Shown here: positions 20,689-30,857 of the stretch, in pieces
How the letters are laid out: the number at the start of each line of letters is the position of its first letter
How positions within the stretch are numbered: position 1 is the first letter of the stretch
From: Gemmatimonadales bacterium
GTDB taxonomy: Bacteria > Gemmatimonadota > Gemmatimonadetes > Gemmatimonadales > GWC2-71-9
Reading direction: 5' to 3'
Length of the DNA stretch: 33,968 bases
NCBI GenBank assembly: GCA_025935995.1
Contig: JAICUF010000017.1
Span: 1 to 33,968, forward strand
Notes under the pieces: model-generated
Seen by the model: only the letters and a program-made list of their open reading frames with translations
Database searches by the model: none
What the model was told of the DNA's origin: nothing
Made by a program: the position numbers and the translations under genes

Positions 20689-21842
20689 GCGACGGCGTCC
20701 AGCCGGGCCCGCAGCCGGCTCGTGAGGGTGGGACCGAGGTAGAGCTGGGCGACGCGGTCGTTGTACACGAGATCGCGCACGCTTCCCGCCGCCTGCACCT
20801 TGCCCTCGAACATGATGTACGCGCGGTCGACGATATCCAGCGTCTGCTCCACGTTGTGATCGGTGATGAGGACGCCGATGCCGCGATGCCGCAGCCCGGC
20901 GACGATGGTCTGGATGTCATGCACGGCGATCGGATCGACGCCGGCGAACGGTTCGTCCAGCAGCATGAACCGCGGCTCGGTGACCAGCGCACGGGTGATC
21001 TCGAGCCGGCGCCGCTCGCCGCCGCTCAGCGAATAGGCCCGGTGGCGCCGGAGGTGGCGGATGGACAGCTCATCGAGCATCCGTTCGAGCTCCCGGTCAC
21101 GCTCACGCGGGGGCAGGTCGCGGGTCTCCAGGATCGCCAGAATATTTTCCTCGACCGTCATCCGGCGAAAGATGGACGGCTCCTGCGCCAGGTATCCGAT
21201 TCCGCGGCGCGCCCGGCGGAACATGGGCAGCCCGGAGAGATCCTCTCCGTCCAGCAGCACCCGCCCCGCATTGGGCTTGATGAGGCCGGTGATCAGGTAG
21301 AAGGTCGTGGTCTTTCCCGCGCCGTTCGGCCCCAGCAGCCCGACGATCTCCCCCTGCTCCACTCGCACGCTCACGTCGTCCACCACGCGTCGCCCGCGGA
21401 AGCTCCGGCCGAGACCGACGCCTTCGAGCACGCTGCGGGGGCCGTGGGCCGCACGACGCACCGGCGCATGCAGATTGTGTCGCGCAACGGCGATCAGCGC
21501 CTCGAACGCCTCGATCCGGTTGCCGGCGGCGGCCGGCCACCAGTCGCCCTGGGCCTGGATGGCCTCCCAGCCGATGCTCGCCGTATCGTCGATCCAGCCC
21601 TCGCTCGCGAGCCGCGGCAGCAGCGAGGCCATGAGGTGGGTGCGGACCTCATCCTCGGAGAGATTCGGATCCTTCCCGCCCAGCGTATCGCGATAGCAGA
21701 TCATGAACGTCTCGCGGTACGCCATCAGGAGCTCCGGGAGGCCGATCGCGCCCCACGGACCGGCCGCCCGGACGACCGATGCGAGCGTGAGGGGGACCGA
21801 CGGATCCCGACGGCTGACCGCGCCCAGCCATTCGCCGCTCAT
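20685..21842 (-). CDS. lptB: LPS export ABC transporter ATPase LptB with ~130-aa N-terminal extension
   Basis: GLLGPNGAGKTTTFYLITGLI, YLAQEPSIFRRMTVEENI, LSGGERRRLEITRAL, DEPFAGVDPIAV; start chosen at ATG 21842 because of the ATGA overlap with lptA. Confidence 0.9.
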   Translation of the reverse strand: MSGEWLGAVSRRDPSVPLTLASVVRAAGPWGAIGLPELLMAYRETFMICYRDTLGGKDPNLSEDEVRTHLMASLLPRLASEGWIDDTASIGWEAIQAQGDWWPAAAGNRIEAFEALIAVARHNLHAPVRRAAHGPRSVLEGVGLGRSFRGRRVVDDVSVRVEQGEIVGLLGPNGAGKTTTFYLITGLIKPNAGRVLLDGEDLSGLPMFRRARRGIGYLAQEPSIFRRMTVEENILAILETRDLPPRERDRELERMLDELSIRHLRRHRAYSLSGGERRRLEITRALVTEPRFMLLDEPFAGVDPIAVHDIQTIVAGLRHRGIGVLITDHNVEQTLDIVDRAYIMFEGKVQAAGSVRDLVYNDRVAQLYLGPTLTSRLRARLDAVA

Positions 21843-23149
21843 CGCCGCGCCGCGCCGGGGAGTCGCGCGCGGTCCGCCTCGCCCGGCTCGAGCTGGACTC
21901 CGTCCGCGTGACCCGCCACGTCCACCCGCTCGACGCCCTCCGGGCCGTCCTTCTTCATCGTGAGCGTGATCGTGTCGCCGCGGACGTAGCTCAGCGACGG
22001 TCCCCGGCCGGGACGGTTGCTCTTCGCCTCGTGGAACGATCGCGCCCCATGCCGGGCGCGAACGACGTCGAGCGCGGTGCGGCTCTTCCCCGCCGAGTCG
22101 CGGCGCGCGAACGTCGCGACGACGGTGTCGCCCTGCATCCAGTCGCGGTTGCCGGTGGCCGAGTCGACGGCGCCGCCGACCCAGGCGGTGCCGAAGGCGC
22201 GGGCCTCGGTGAGCACCTGCCTGGGCGTGTCGAAGGCGAGCGAGTCCCCGCGCACCTCGTAGCGCGCGCCGACCGCGCGTGGCCGGGTCCCCCGCCCCCA
22301 GGCGAACATGCTCTCGACGGTGTGCTGTGCGACGCCGATCAGGATGGTGTCGGCCACGAGGTCCCATTCCCCCTTGATCGCGTGCGCATGATCGCCGGCC
22401 CGGACCGAGCGGACCTGCCGCCCTGCGAGCGCGAAGTCGATGCGCGTCCCCGTGACCGTGAAGCTGTCGGCGCCGAGGCCGCGAAACATCGGATGCCCCA
22501 CCAGCGTGCCGTCGTTGCCCGTGCCGGTGTCGAGGCGGATGGAGTCGGCCCGCGCCGCGATGTCGCTCCGGTCGATCGTGACGCGCCCGCCGCCCCAGAC
22601 GCGATCCTCGCCGAAGGCGTGCAGGCGGTCAGCCAGAATCACGTAGGGCTCCGGCCGCTCGCCCGCCGAGTCGCGCGCGAAGTAGTCCACGTGGGGCCGG
22701 CCCGTCGCGAACACCTCGAAGGTGTCGCGGACGCCCGCGGCGCTCCGGAGGTAGTCGACCGACGGGCCCCGGATGGTCGACCCGCTCGTGACGCTTCGCG
22801 AGAGAACATTCCCGCGAGCCTCCCAGCGCTCTCCGGTCTTCCGGTAGGTGACCCGGTCCGCGTCGACGCTCATCGTCGAGTCGCGGTAGCGCATCCGGCC
22901 GATGAACTCGACGTCGCCGCTCGCGTACGCGACCACGCTGTCGCTCTCCATCGTCACGTTCTGGCCGAGACAGCGGAGGCGAACACCGCCACCCGCGTAG
23001 TAGCTGGTCTGCCCATTGGCCTCGACGCGGCGGCCGGTGTCGCCGACCGACACGATCTGCACGCGGCAGGGCTGGGCGGCGGGTGCCTGGGCCAGGCCCG
23101 CGGCGGGCACCGCACCGAGCGCAGCCGTGAGCGCGAGACGTCGCCTCAT
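21839..23149 (-). CDS. lptA: OstA-like LptA/LptD N-terminal domain protein (periplasmic LPS transport)
   Basis: Signal peptide MRRRLALTAALGAVPAAGLAQA then repeated OstA-like beta strands (GGGVRLRCLGQNVTMESDSVVAYASGDVEFIGRMRYRDSTMSVDADRVTYRKTGERWEARGNV). Confidence 0.82.
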   Translation of the reverse strand: MRRRLALTAALGAVPAAGLAQAPAAQPCRVQIVSVGDTGRRVEANGQTSYYAGGGVRLRCLGQNVTMESDSVVAYASGDVEFIGRMRYRDSTMSVDADRVTYRKTGERWEARGNVLSRSVTSGSTIRGPSVDYLRSAAGVRDTFEVFATGRPHVDYFARDSAGERPEPYVILADRLHAFGEDRVWGGGRVTIDRSDIAARADSIRLDTGTGNDGTLVGHPMFRGLGADSFTVTGTRIDFALAGRQVRSVRAGDHAHAIKGEWDLVADTILIGVAQHTVESMFAWGRGTRPRAVGARYEVRGDSLAFDTPRQVLTEARAFGTAWVGGAVDSATGNRDWMQGDTVVATFARRDSAGKSRTALDVVRARHGARSFHEAKSNRPGRGPSLSYVRGDTITLTMKKDGPEGVERVDVAGHADGVQLEPGEADRARLPGAARR

Positions 23150-23705
23150 TGGCCCGGCAGCAGCAGCGTATCGGCCGCGACCCCGCGGGGCCGGCTTACC
23201 GCGACGTTCCGGAAATCGGGGTCGGACCGGAAGCCGTCGCCTTCCAGGTGCTCCGAGCCGCGAACGAGCGTAAAGTGCTGATCGGTGCTGATGGTATTGC
23301 TCGGCTGATCGAACCGGAGGGCGCTGGTGGTGAGGCGCCGCCCGTCCGGCGAGACGAGCACGACGCTGCCCGCCGCATTCATGGAGCCGTCCTGCCATCG
23401 GTACGACGCGCTGTCCGCGGTGAGGCGGGATGCTTCCGCGCCATTCCGGTCGTAGAACACGGCCTTGAGCCGTCGCAGCGAGGTCAGCTGCGTGTTCTCG
23501 AAGAAATAGGCGGTGTCCGCGTTCACCAGGCTCCGGCGGATGCCGTCGCTGGTGAGATAGTGCGAGAAGCCGATCAGGAGCTGGTCGGCGCTGTCCGGCG
23601 CCTGCACCGTGGCCGTCGGATGCGCTCCGGAGCCGCCGCAGGCGGCGGCGAGCGCGGCGAGAAGCGTCGTCGCCCACGCCGCCCGGCCGCGGGCGCCAAC
23701 GCGCA

Positions 23706-23706
<1 letters not shown>
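23146..23706 (-). CDS. lptC: LPS export system protein LptC (lipoprotein-like)
   Basis: Lipobox-like LLAALAAACGG; LKAVFYDRNGAEASRLTADSASYRWQDGSMNAAGSVVLVSPDGRRLTTSALRFD typical of LptC. Confidence 0.83.
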
Positions 23707-25494
<1,788 letters not shown>

Positions 25495-25546
25495 GGCTAT
25501 ACCCAGCTAAGGCCATGAGGTCCAGCGGGTTAGGGGGGTCGATGCG

Positions 25547-26134
25547 CTAGTGCGTTCTGGCGTTCGCACTGTCCATCGCACGCCGGACCGATGCCTGGAT
25601 CGAGTCGCCAAGATCGGCGGGGACGCTGTCGTCGTCGCGCGAGTATTCGGTCTGGATGTCCTGGATCACCTCGCGCGCCAGCAGGAACGGAAAGCTGTCG
25701 CTGCGCGAGCGTATCGCGAGCATCCCGAAGGGCTCGAGATCCTTCCCCGCGCTGTCCGCGGGGGTGAGGCAGCGGAAGGCCGTCTTCGCGTCGATGTTGA
25801 AATGCCGGCCGCTGCTGTTCCGTTCGGGGTCCACGAGGATGATGCACTTGGCCAGGACGTCGCTCGCAACGGAATCGGGCAGGCTCACGACGACACGGAA
25901 GGACGACGGGACCTTGGGGGCGGAGCGGTACATGGTGAGCTGGCTGACCGAGCCCAGGTGGTGACCGTCAAGAATGAACGGCACGGCGCCCAGCAGCGGG
26001 ACGGTGATCGGTCCCGTTCCCTCGGCGATCGCATGCACGGCATCGCGGCCCTTGTCGACGGCCCGCGCGATGCCCATCCCGATGGCGAAGATCACGAGCA
26101 CGCCGAGTGCGATCTTGAGCCAGTAGTTCCGCAT
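25547..26134 (-). CDS. Hypothetical membrane-anchored protein (195 aa)
   Basis: N-terminal TM helix WLKIALGVLVIFAIGMGIARAV followed by an extracytoplasmic domain; no family recognised. Confidence 0.7.
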   Translation of the reverse strand: MRNYWLKIALGVLVIFAIGMGIARAVDKGRDAVHAIAEGTGPITVPLLGAVPFILDGHHLGSVSQLTMYRSAPKVPSSFRVVVSLPDSVASDVLAKCIILVDPERNSSGRHFNIDAKTAFRCLTPADSAGKDLEPFGMLAIRSRSDSFPFLLAREVIQDIQTEYSRDDDSVPADLGDSIQASVRRAMDSANARTH

Positions 26135-26288
26135 GGAGAATCCCGGTGAAGAGGTGCGAACCGACGTTTCAAGAGGTGACGTACGCCGCCGAGCGAAAGT
26201 TTCAGGACACCCGCCTCGGGCCTGGTGTAACTTATCCTGCCTACTCGCTTTTCGCCGAACGAGTTAGCTCCCCGAGCGGAGGTCCCAC

Positions 26289-27017
26289 GTGATCGAGGTC
26301 AGCGGCCTCACCAAGCTCTATGGAGATTTCCCGGCCGTCCGTGAGCTGAGCTTCCGGGTGGAACCCGGCGAAGTGCTGGGGCTGGTGGGGCCGAACGGTG
26401 CGGGCAAGACGACGACGATCCGTGCCATCGCGGGCATCCTGGCTCCGTCGACCGGACGAGTCACAGTGGGCGGGCACGACGTGGGACGAGATCCGGTCGG
26501 CGCCAAGTCCCTGCTCGCCTTCATCCCGGACGAGCCGCACCTCTTCGAGTATCTCACCGTGGAGGAACATCTGCTCTTCACGGCTCGGCTCTACGGCGTG
26601 ACCGACGTCCGGGGCCGTCTCGATGCGCTCCTCTCCGAGCTCGAGCTGCTGCCCCGCCGTCATGCGCTCCCCGGCGAGCTCTCGCGGGGCATGAAGCAGA
26701 AGCTCGCGATCGCCTGCGGTCTCATCCACTCGCCTTCGGCGCTGCTCCTCGACGAGCCGCTCACCGGCCTCGATCCCGTGGGCATCCGCCGGATGAAGGA
26801 GACGATCCGCGGCCGGGCGGCGACCGGCGCCGCCGTCATCCTCAGCTCGCACCTGCTCCATCTCGTCGAGGAGATCTGCACTCGGGTGCTCGTCATGCGC
26901 GAGGGGCGGGCGGTCGCGATCGGCAGTATCGCCGAGATCAAGCGCGAGCGGCCGGAGCTGGCGGCGCTCGGGCTCGAGGACCTGTTCATTTCCCTCGTCG
27001 GCGAGGGAGCCGGGTGA
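26289..27017 (+). CDS. ABC transporter ATP-binding protein
   Basis: GLVGPNGAGKTTTIRAIAGIL Walker A, ELSRGMKQKLAIACGLIHSPSALLLDEPLTGLDPVG; SD-like GGAGG 6 nt before the GTG start. Confidence 0.94.
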   Translation: MIEVSGLTKLYGDFPAVRELSFRVEPGEVLGLVGPNGAGKTTTIRAIAGILAPSTGRVTVGGHDVGRDPVGAKSLLAFIPDEPHLFEYLTVEEHLLFTARLYGVTDVRGRLDALLSELELLPRRHALPGELSRGMKQKLAIACGLIHSPSALLLDEPLTGLDPVGIRRMKETIRGRAATGAAVILSSHLLHLVEEICTRVLVMREGRAVAIGSIAEIKRERPELAALGLEDLFISLVGEGAG

Positions 27018-28732
27018 GCCGCGCGCTCGTCTACCTCACCGTCCGGAGCGCAGCCAATCGTGTGCGGCGAAAGGCCGGGCGTCTCCGGACGCCGCGATAC
27101 GCGCTCGCATTCGTGCTGGGTGCCGCGTTCCTCTGGGTCTTCCTCGTCCGTCAGCCCGCGCCGCCGTCGGGGCGCTCGCCCGGAGCAGGGATGCACCGCG
27201 AGCTGGTGATGGCGATCCTCACGTCGTGGGCGGTGGCGTGGGCGTGGGCCTTCGGGGGCCGCCGCGTCGCGCTCGCGTTCTCGCTGCCGGAAGTCGAGTT
27301 TCTCTTCCCCGCGCCCATTTCCCGTCGCGCCCTGATCCGCTTCAAGCTGTTTCACTCGCAGGGGCCCGTGCTCTGGAGCGTGCTCATCTGGACGCTGATG
27401 CTGTCGCGGTCTGAGACGGTCGCGGTCGCGCTCCTTCACGCGGCGGGCATCTGGATGCTTCTGTCCACCCTCCAGCTCCACCGCCTCGGAGCCTCTCTCG
27501 CGCGAGCCGCCGTGGCCGAACACCGGGGAGCCGCGATCGCGCGGCGATGGGGGACCATCGCCGCAGTCCTGCTCGCGGCGCTGGCGGCGGCAATCGCGCT
27601 CGTGACGGCCGCGCCGGCGCTCGCGGCAGCGGCGGGCCACGGCACTGATGCATTCCTGGACGCGCTGGAGCGGTCGGCTGAACGGCCGCTCGCGCACCTC
27701 GTCCTGCTTCCGTTCCGGATGCTCGTCCGCCCGGCCGCAGCCACCGATCCGGCTTTCTGGCTCAGGGACGCGTTTCCGGCGCTGCTGCTCCTCACGGCGC
27801 ACTTCGTCTGGGTGACGCACGCGGACGCATCGTTCGAAGAATCGGCGGCGGAGGCAGCCGCGCGACGCGCGGAGCGCCTGGCCACCCGGGGCGCGGGCCG
27901 GCCGTCGAACGGCAAGGCTCCCGCCGCGCCGATTTTCCACCTGGCCGCCGAAGGCCGGCCGGCTGCTGCGCTCTTCTGGAAGAACATCATCGCGGTGGGC
28001 CGCGCCGACCGTTTCCGCCGCACCGCTGCCGGATTCGCGCTCGTCGTGGTCGCGGTGGCGGCACTGGCAGTGCGGCACGTGGGCAACGTCGGTGCGGCAG
28101 TGGGGGCGCTGGCCGGCAGCTGGGCGGTATTCGCGGTCATCATCGGACCGCAGTGGGTACGGAACGATCTGCGGACCGATCTTCAGCGGCTCGAGCTCCT
28201 GCGGAGCTACCCGGTGAGGGGCGCCGCCATCGTCGGCGCCGAGGTAGCCGGGTCCGCCGTGATCCTCACGCTGATTCAGCTCATGCTCGCGGCTGTCGCC
28301 GCTGCCGCCTTCCTCGGCGAACCGTGGATGACGGGCGATCCCGAGCTCAGCCTCCTCGCCGCGTTCGGCGTGTGCGTCGTCCTTCCGGCCGTGAATTATC
28401 TGGGGCTGCTCCTGCTCAACGGCGGCGCCCTCCTCTTCCCCGCGTGGGTGCGCATCGGTCCCGCTCGCGCCGCCGGCATCGAGGGCCTCGGCCAGAACGT
28501 GGTCGTGATGGCGGCGTACGGCCTCGGACTCACGGTCGCACTGGTGCCGGCGGCGCTCGCCGCCGGCGTGGCCGCATGGGCGGTGCGGACGACGGCTGGA
28601 TCAGCGGGTTGGGTTGCGGCGGGTCTGGCCGGACTCGTGGTCATCGCGGCGGAATGCCGCCTCCTGCTCGCGCCGCTGGGACGGATTCTCGAGCGCATCG
28701 ACCTGCCGTCGGCGGGAATCGACCAGCAGTGA
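27014..28732 (+). CDS. ABC exporter membrane component (permease-like, 572 aa)
   Basis: Many hydrophobic segments, 4-nt overlap with the ATPase gene; PEVEFLFPAPISRRALIRFKLFHSQ resembles the putative ABC-exporter permease family. Confidence 0.82.
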   Translation: MSRALVYLTVRSAANRVRRKAGRLRTPRYALAFVLGAAFLWVFLVRQPAPPSGRSPGAGMHRELVMAILTSWAVAWAWAFGGRRVALAFSLPEVEFLFPAPISRRALIRFKLFHSQGPVLWSVLIWTLMLSRSETVAVALLHAAGIWMLLSTLQLHRLGASLARAAVAEHRGAAIARRWGTIAAVLLAALAAAIALVTAAPALAAAAGHGTDAFLDALERSAERPLAHLVLLPFRMLVRPAAATDPAFWLRDAFPALLLLTAHFVWVTHADASFEESAAEAAARRAERLATRGAGRPSNGKAPAAPIFHLAAEGRPAAALFWKNIIAVGRADRFRRTAAGFALVVVAVAALAVRHVGNVGAAVGALAGSWAVFAVIIGPQWVRNDLRTDLQRLELLRSYPVRGAAIVGAEVAGSAVILTLIQLMLAAVAAAAFLGEPWMTGDPELSLLAAFGVCVVLPAVNYLGLLLLNGGALLFPAWVRIGPARAAGIEGLGQNVVVMAAYGLGLTVALVPAALAAGVAAWAVRTTAGSAGWVAAGLAGLVVIAAECRLLLAPLGRILERIDLPSAGIDQQ

Positions 28733-29935
28733 TCAGGCGGGGAGCGGAAACAGGTCCTCGGCGTCGTGTCGCGCGCCGGCGATCGCTGCACAGATGATGT
28801 CGGCGGCGACGGCGCCGAAGGTGATTCCGTTCCCGCCGTAACCGAGCGCGAGCCAGACCCCCGGCATCCCGGGCAGCGGGGCGATGCACGGGAGCCCCGT
28901 GGGAGTCTCCGCGAAGGTGCCGGCCCACGAAAACTCGGGCGTGAAATCAATCGATGGAAAGAGCCGGGCCGCGCGCTCGGCGAGCCGCGCGGCCTTCTTC
29001 GGGATGAGCGCGTCGCGACGCTTCGGGTCTACGATCGATTCGTCCTCCCCGCCGACGAGAACCCGGCCGTCGGGCGTGGTGCGGAGATAGAGATATGGAC
29101 GGGCTGTCTCCCACAGCAGGCAATGACGCGGCCATTCCCCGAGCGGCTGAGCCGGCGCCGTCGCGATGACGTACGTGCTCTTGAGCGACGCGACCGGCGC
29201 CGCGAGATACGACTGGGATTCGTAGCCGGTGGCGAGGATCGCGCGACGAGCCCTCACCACCCCACCGGGGGCGACCAGCTCCACTCGATCCGCGCACCGA
29301 ATGCTCGCGAGCACGGCACCGGGACCGGTGCGGATCCGTGCCCCCTCCATGGCCGCGGCGTCCAGCAGACGGTCGGTGAGACGGACCGGGTCCAGCTGCG
29401 CCATGCGCTCGGACAGAAGCCCCGCGGGCCGGCTGAACGGAAAGCGGTCGGCGATCTCGGCCGACGAGAGTTCGGTGACGGCGAGGCCCAACTCCCGGCG
29501 CGCGGCGCACTCGCGGCTTAAATCGGCGGCGTCGGCGGGATCGCTCGCGACATAGAGGCTGGGAACCTCCTCGTACCCGCAGTCGGCCCCGCTGTCGCGG
29601 ACGGTCTCCCCGATGAGGCGAACACCGGCCGCGGCGGCGAGGTATGCCCGATCGGCGCGGGCCCGGCCCACCGACCGGCGAAGCTCGATGAGCGACGTGT
29701 CGAGCTCGTAGGTGATGAGCGCGGTGGATGCCGCGGTGCTTCCCCGCCCCGACTCGCGGCGGTCGAGCAGCACCACGTCGTGACCGGCGCGCACGAGTCG
29801 CCACGCGACGAGCGCGCCGGTGATCCCTGCCCCCACGATGGCGATGTCGCATTCCATCGGGCCGTCGAGATCGGGCTGCGGCGGCTCCGGCGGGACCTTC
29901 GCGAGCCAGACGGGTGTGCCCGATCGCAGGTCCAT
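28733..29935 (-). CDS. FAD-dependent oxidoreductase, DAO (glycine/D-amino acid oxidase-like) family
   Basis: CDIAIVGAGITGALVAWRLVRAGHDVVLLDRRESGRGSTAASTA dinucleotide-binding motif; C-terminal PGVWLALGYGGNGITFGAVAADII. Confidence 0.9.
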   Translation of the reverse strand: MDLRSGTPVWLAKVPPEPPQPDLDGPMECDIAIVGAGITGALVAWRLVRAGHDVVLLDRRESGRGSTAASTALITYELDTSLIELRRSVGRARADRAYLAAAAGVRLIGETVRDSGADCGYEEVPSLYVASDPADAADLSRECAARRELGLAVTELSSAEIADRFPFSRPAGLLSERMAQLDPVRLTDRLLDAAAMEGARIRTGPGAVLASIRCADRVELVAPGGVVRARRAILATGYESQSYLAAPVASLKSTYVIATAPAQPLGEWPRHCLLWETARPYLYLRTTPDGRVLVGGEDESIVDPKRRDALIPKKAARLAERAARLFPSIDFTPEFSWAGTFAETPTGLPCIAPLPGMPGVWLALGYGGNGITFGAVAADIICAAIAGARHDAEDLFPLPA

Positions 29936-29939
29936 GCCG

Positions 29940-30857
29940 TCAACCGCGCGGGTGGAACTGCCGATGGACCGAGCGCAGGTACTCGCGGTCGACGTGGGTG
30001 TAGATCTGCGTGGTCGACAGGTCCGCGTGACCGAGCATTTCCTGGACGGCACGGAGGTCCGCGCCTCCCTCGAGCAGGTGGGTCGCGAAGCTGTGGCGGA
30101 GAGTGTGCGGCGTCACCCGCTTCGTGATCCCGGCGCGCTCGGTGGCCTGCTTCACGATGCCCCAGGCGCCCACGCGGGAGAGCGGTTCGCCGCGGGCATT
30201 GAGGAGGACGCGTCCGCGCGACGCACCGCGATCGAGCTCCGGGCGGAGGGTGTGGAGATAGACGGAGACGATCCCGATCACACCCCGGCCGATCGGGACG
30301 AGCCGCTCCTTGCTGCCTTTTCCCATCACCCGGACCAGGCCGTCGTCGAGCACGAGATCGGCCAGCCCGAGGCCGCACAGCTCGCTCACACGGAGTCCCG
30401 CTCCATAGGCCAGCTCGAGCAGCGCGCGGTCCCGCCAGGCGAGGGGTCGGTCGGTGGCGGCCGCGGCGAGCAGCGCCTCGACCTCGGTGACGCCGAGCGT
30501 ATCGGGAAGCGTCCGCCACCGCTTCGGCGTCTCCAGGCGGTCACTCGGGTCCTCGTGCAGCAACCCCTCGCCGATCAGGAATCCGAAATAGGTGCGCGTG
30601 GATGAGATGGCCCGGCGAATGGTCGCAGGGCTCAGTCCCAGGTCCTTGAGCAGAAACACGAAGTCGCGGAGCATCGGCCGGGTGAAGCCGGCCGGCGCCG
30701 TGACGCCACGGCTCAAGCCGAACTCGCCGAGGCGCCGGAGATCGCGCAGGTATGCGGTAATGGTGGTGGGGCTGTGACCGGCCTCGAGCGAGAGATAGTC
30801 ACGGAACGCGTTCAGGAGGAAGTCGCGGTCGATGCGCTCCGCGAGCGCGGACGTCAT
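29940..30857 (-). CDS. xerD: Tyrosine recombinase XerD/XerC
   Basis: SAM-like N-domain plus catalytic residues in LAYGAGLRVSELCGL, GKGSKERLVPI, TPHTLRHSFATHLLEGGADLRAVQEMLGHADLSTTQIYTHV. Confidence 0.93.
   Translation of the reverse strand: MTSALAERIDRDFLLNAFRDYLSLEAGHSPTTITAYLRDLRRLGEFGLSRGVTAPAGFTRPMLRDFVFLLKDLGLSPATIRRAISSTRTYFGFLIGEGLLHEDPSDRLETPKRWRTLPDTLGVTEVEALLAAAATDRPLAWRDRALLELAYGAGLRVSELCGLGLADLVLDDGLVRVMGKGSKERLVPIGRGVIGIVSVYLHTLRPELDRGASRGRVLLNARGEPLSRVGAWGIVKQATERAGITKRVTPHTLRHSFATHLLEGGADLRAVQEMLGHADLSTTQIYTHVDREYLRSVHRQFHPRG

Noticed and set aside
18230-20992. 920-aa ORF suggesting a giant GT2 fusion
   Set aside because: The N-terminal ~590 aa are out-of-frame translation across rpoN/lptB; the real GT2 starts at ATG 19210 overlapping the rpoN stop.
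20685-22367. 560-aa version of LptB in the ORF track
   Set aside because: Residues upstream of ATG 21842 are the out-of-frame shadow of lptA; the ATGA overlap supports 21842.
29940-30857. XerD-like recombinase as an integrase of a genomic island
   Set aside because: Sequence is the canonical ~305-aa housekeeping Xer type, embedded in a fab-isp-dedA gene string with no att-like flanking repeats seen.
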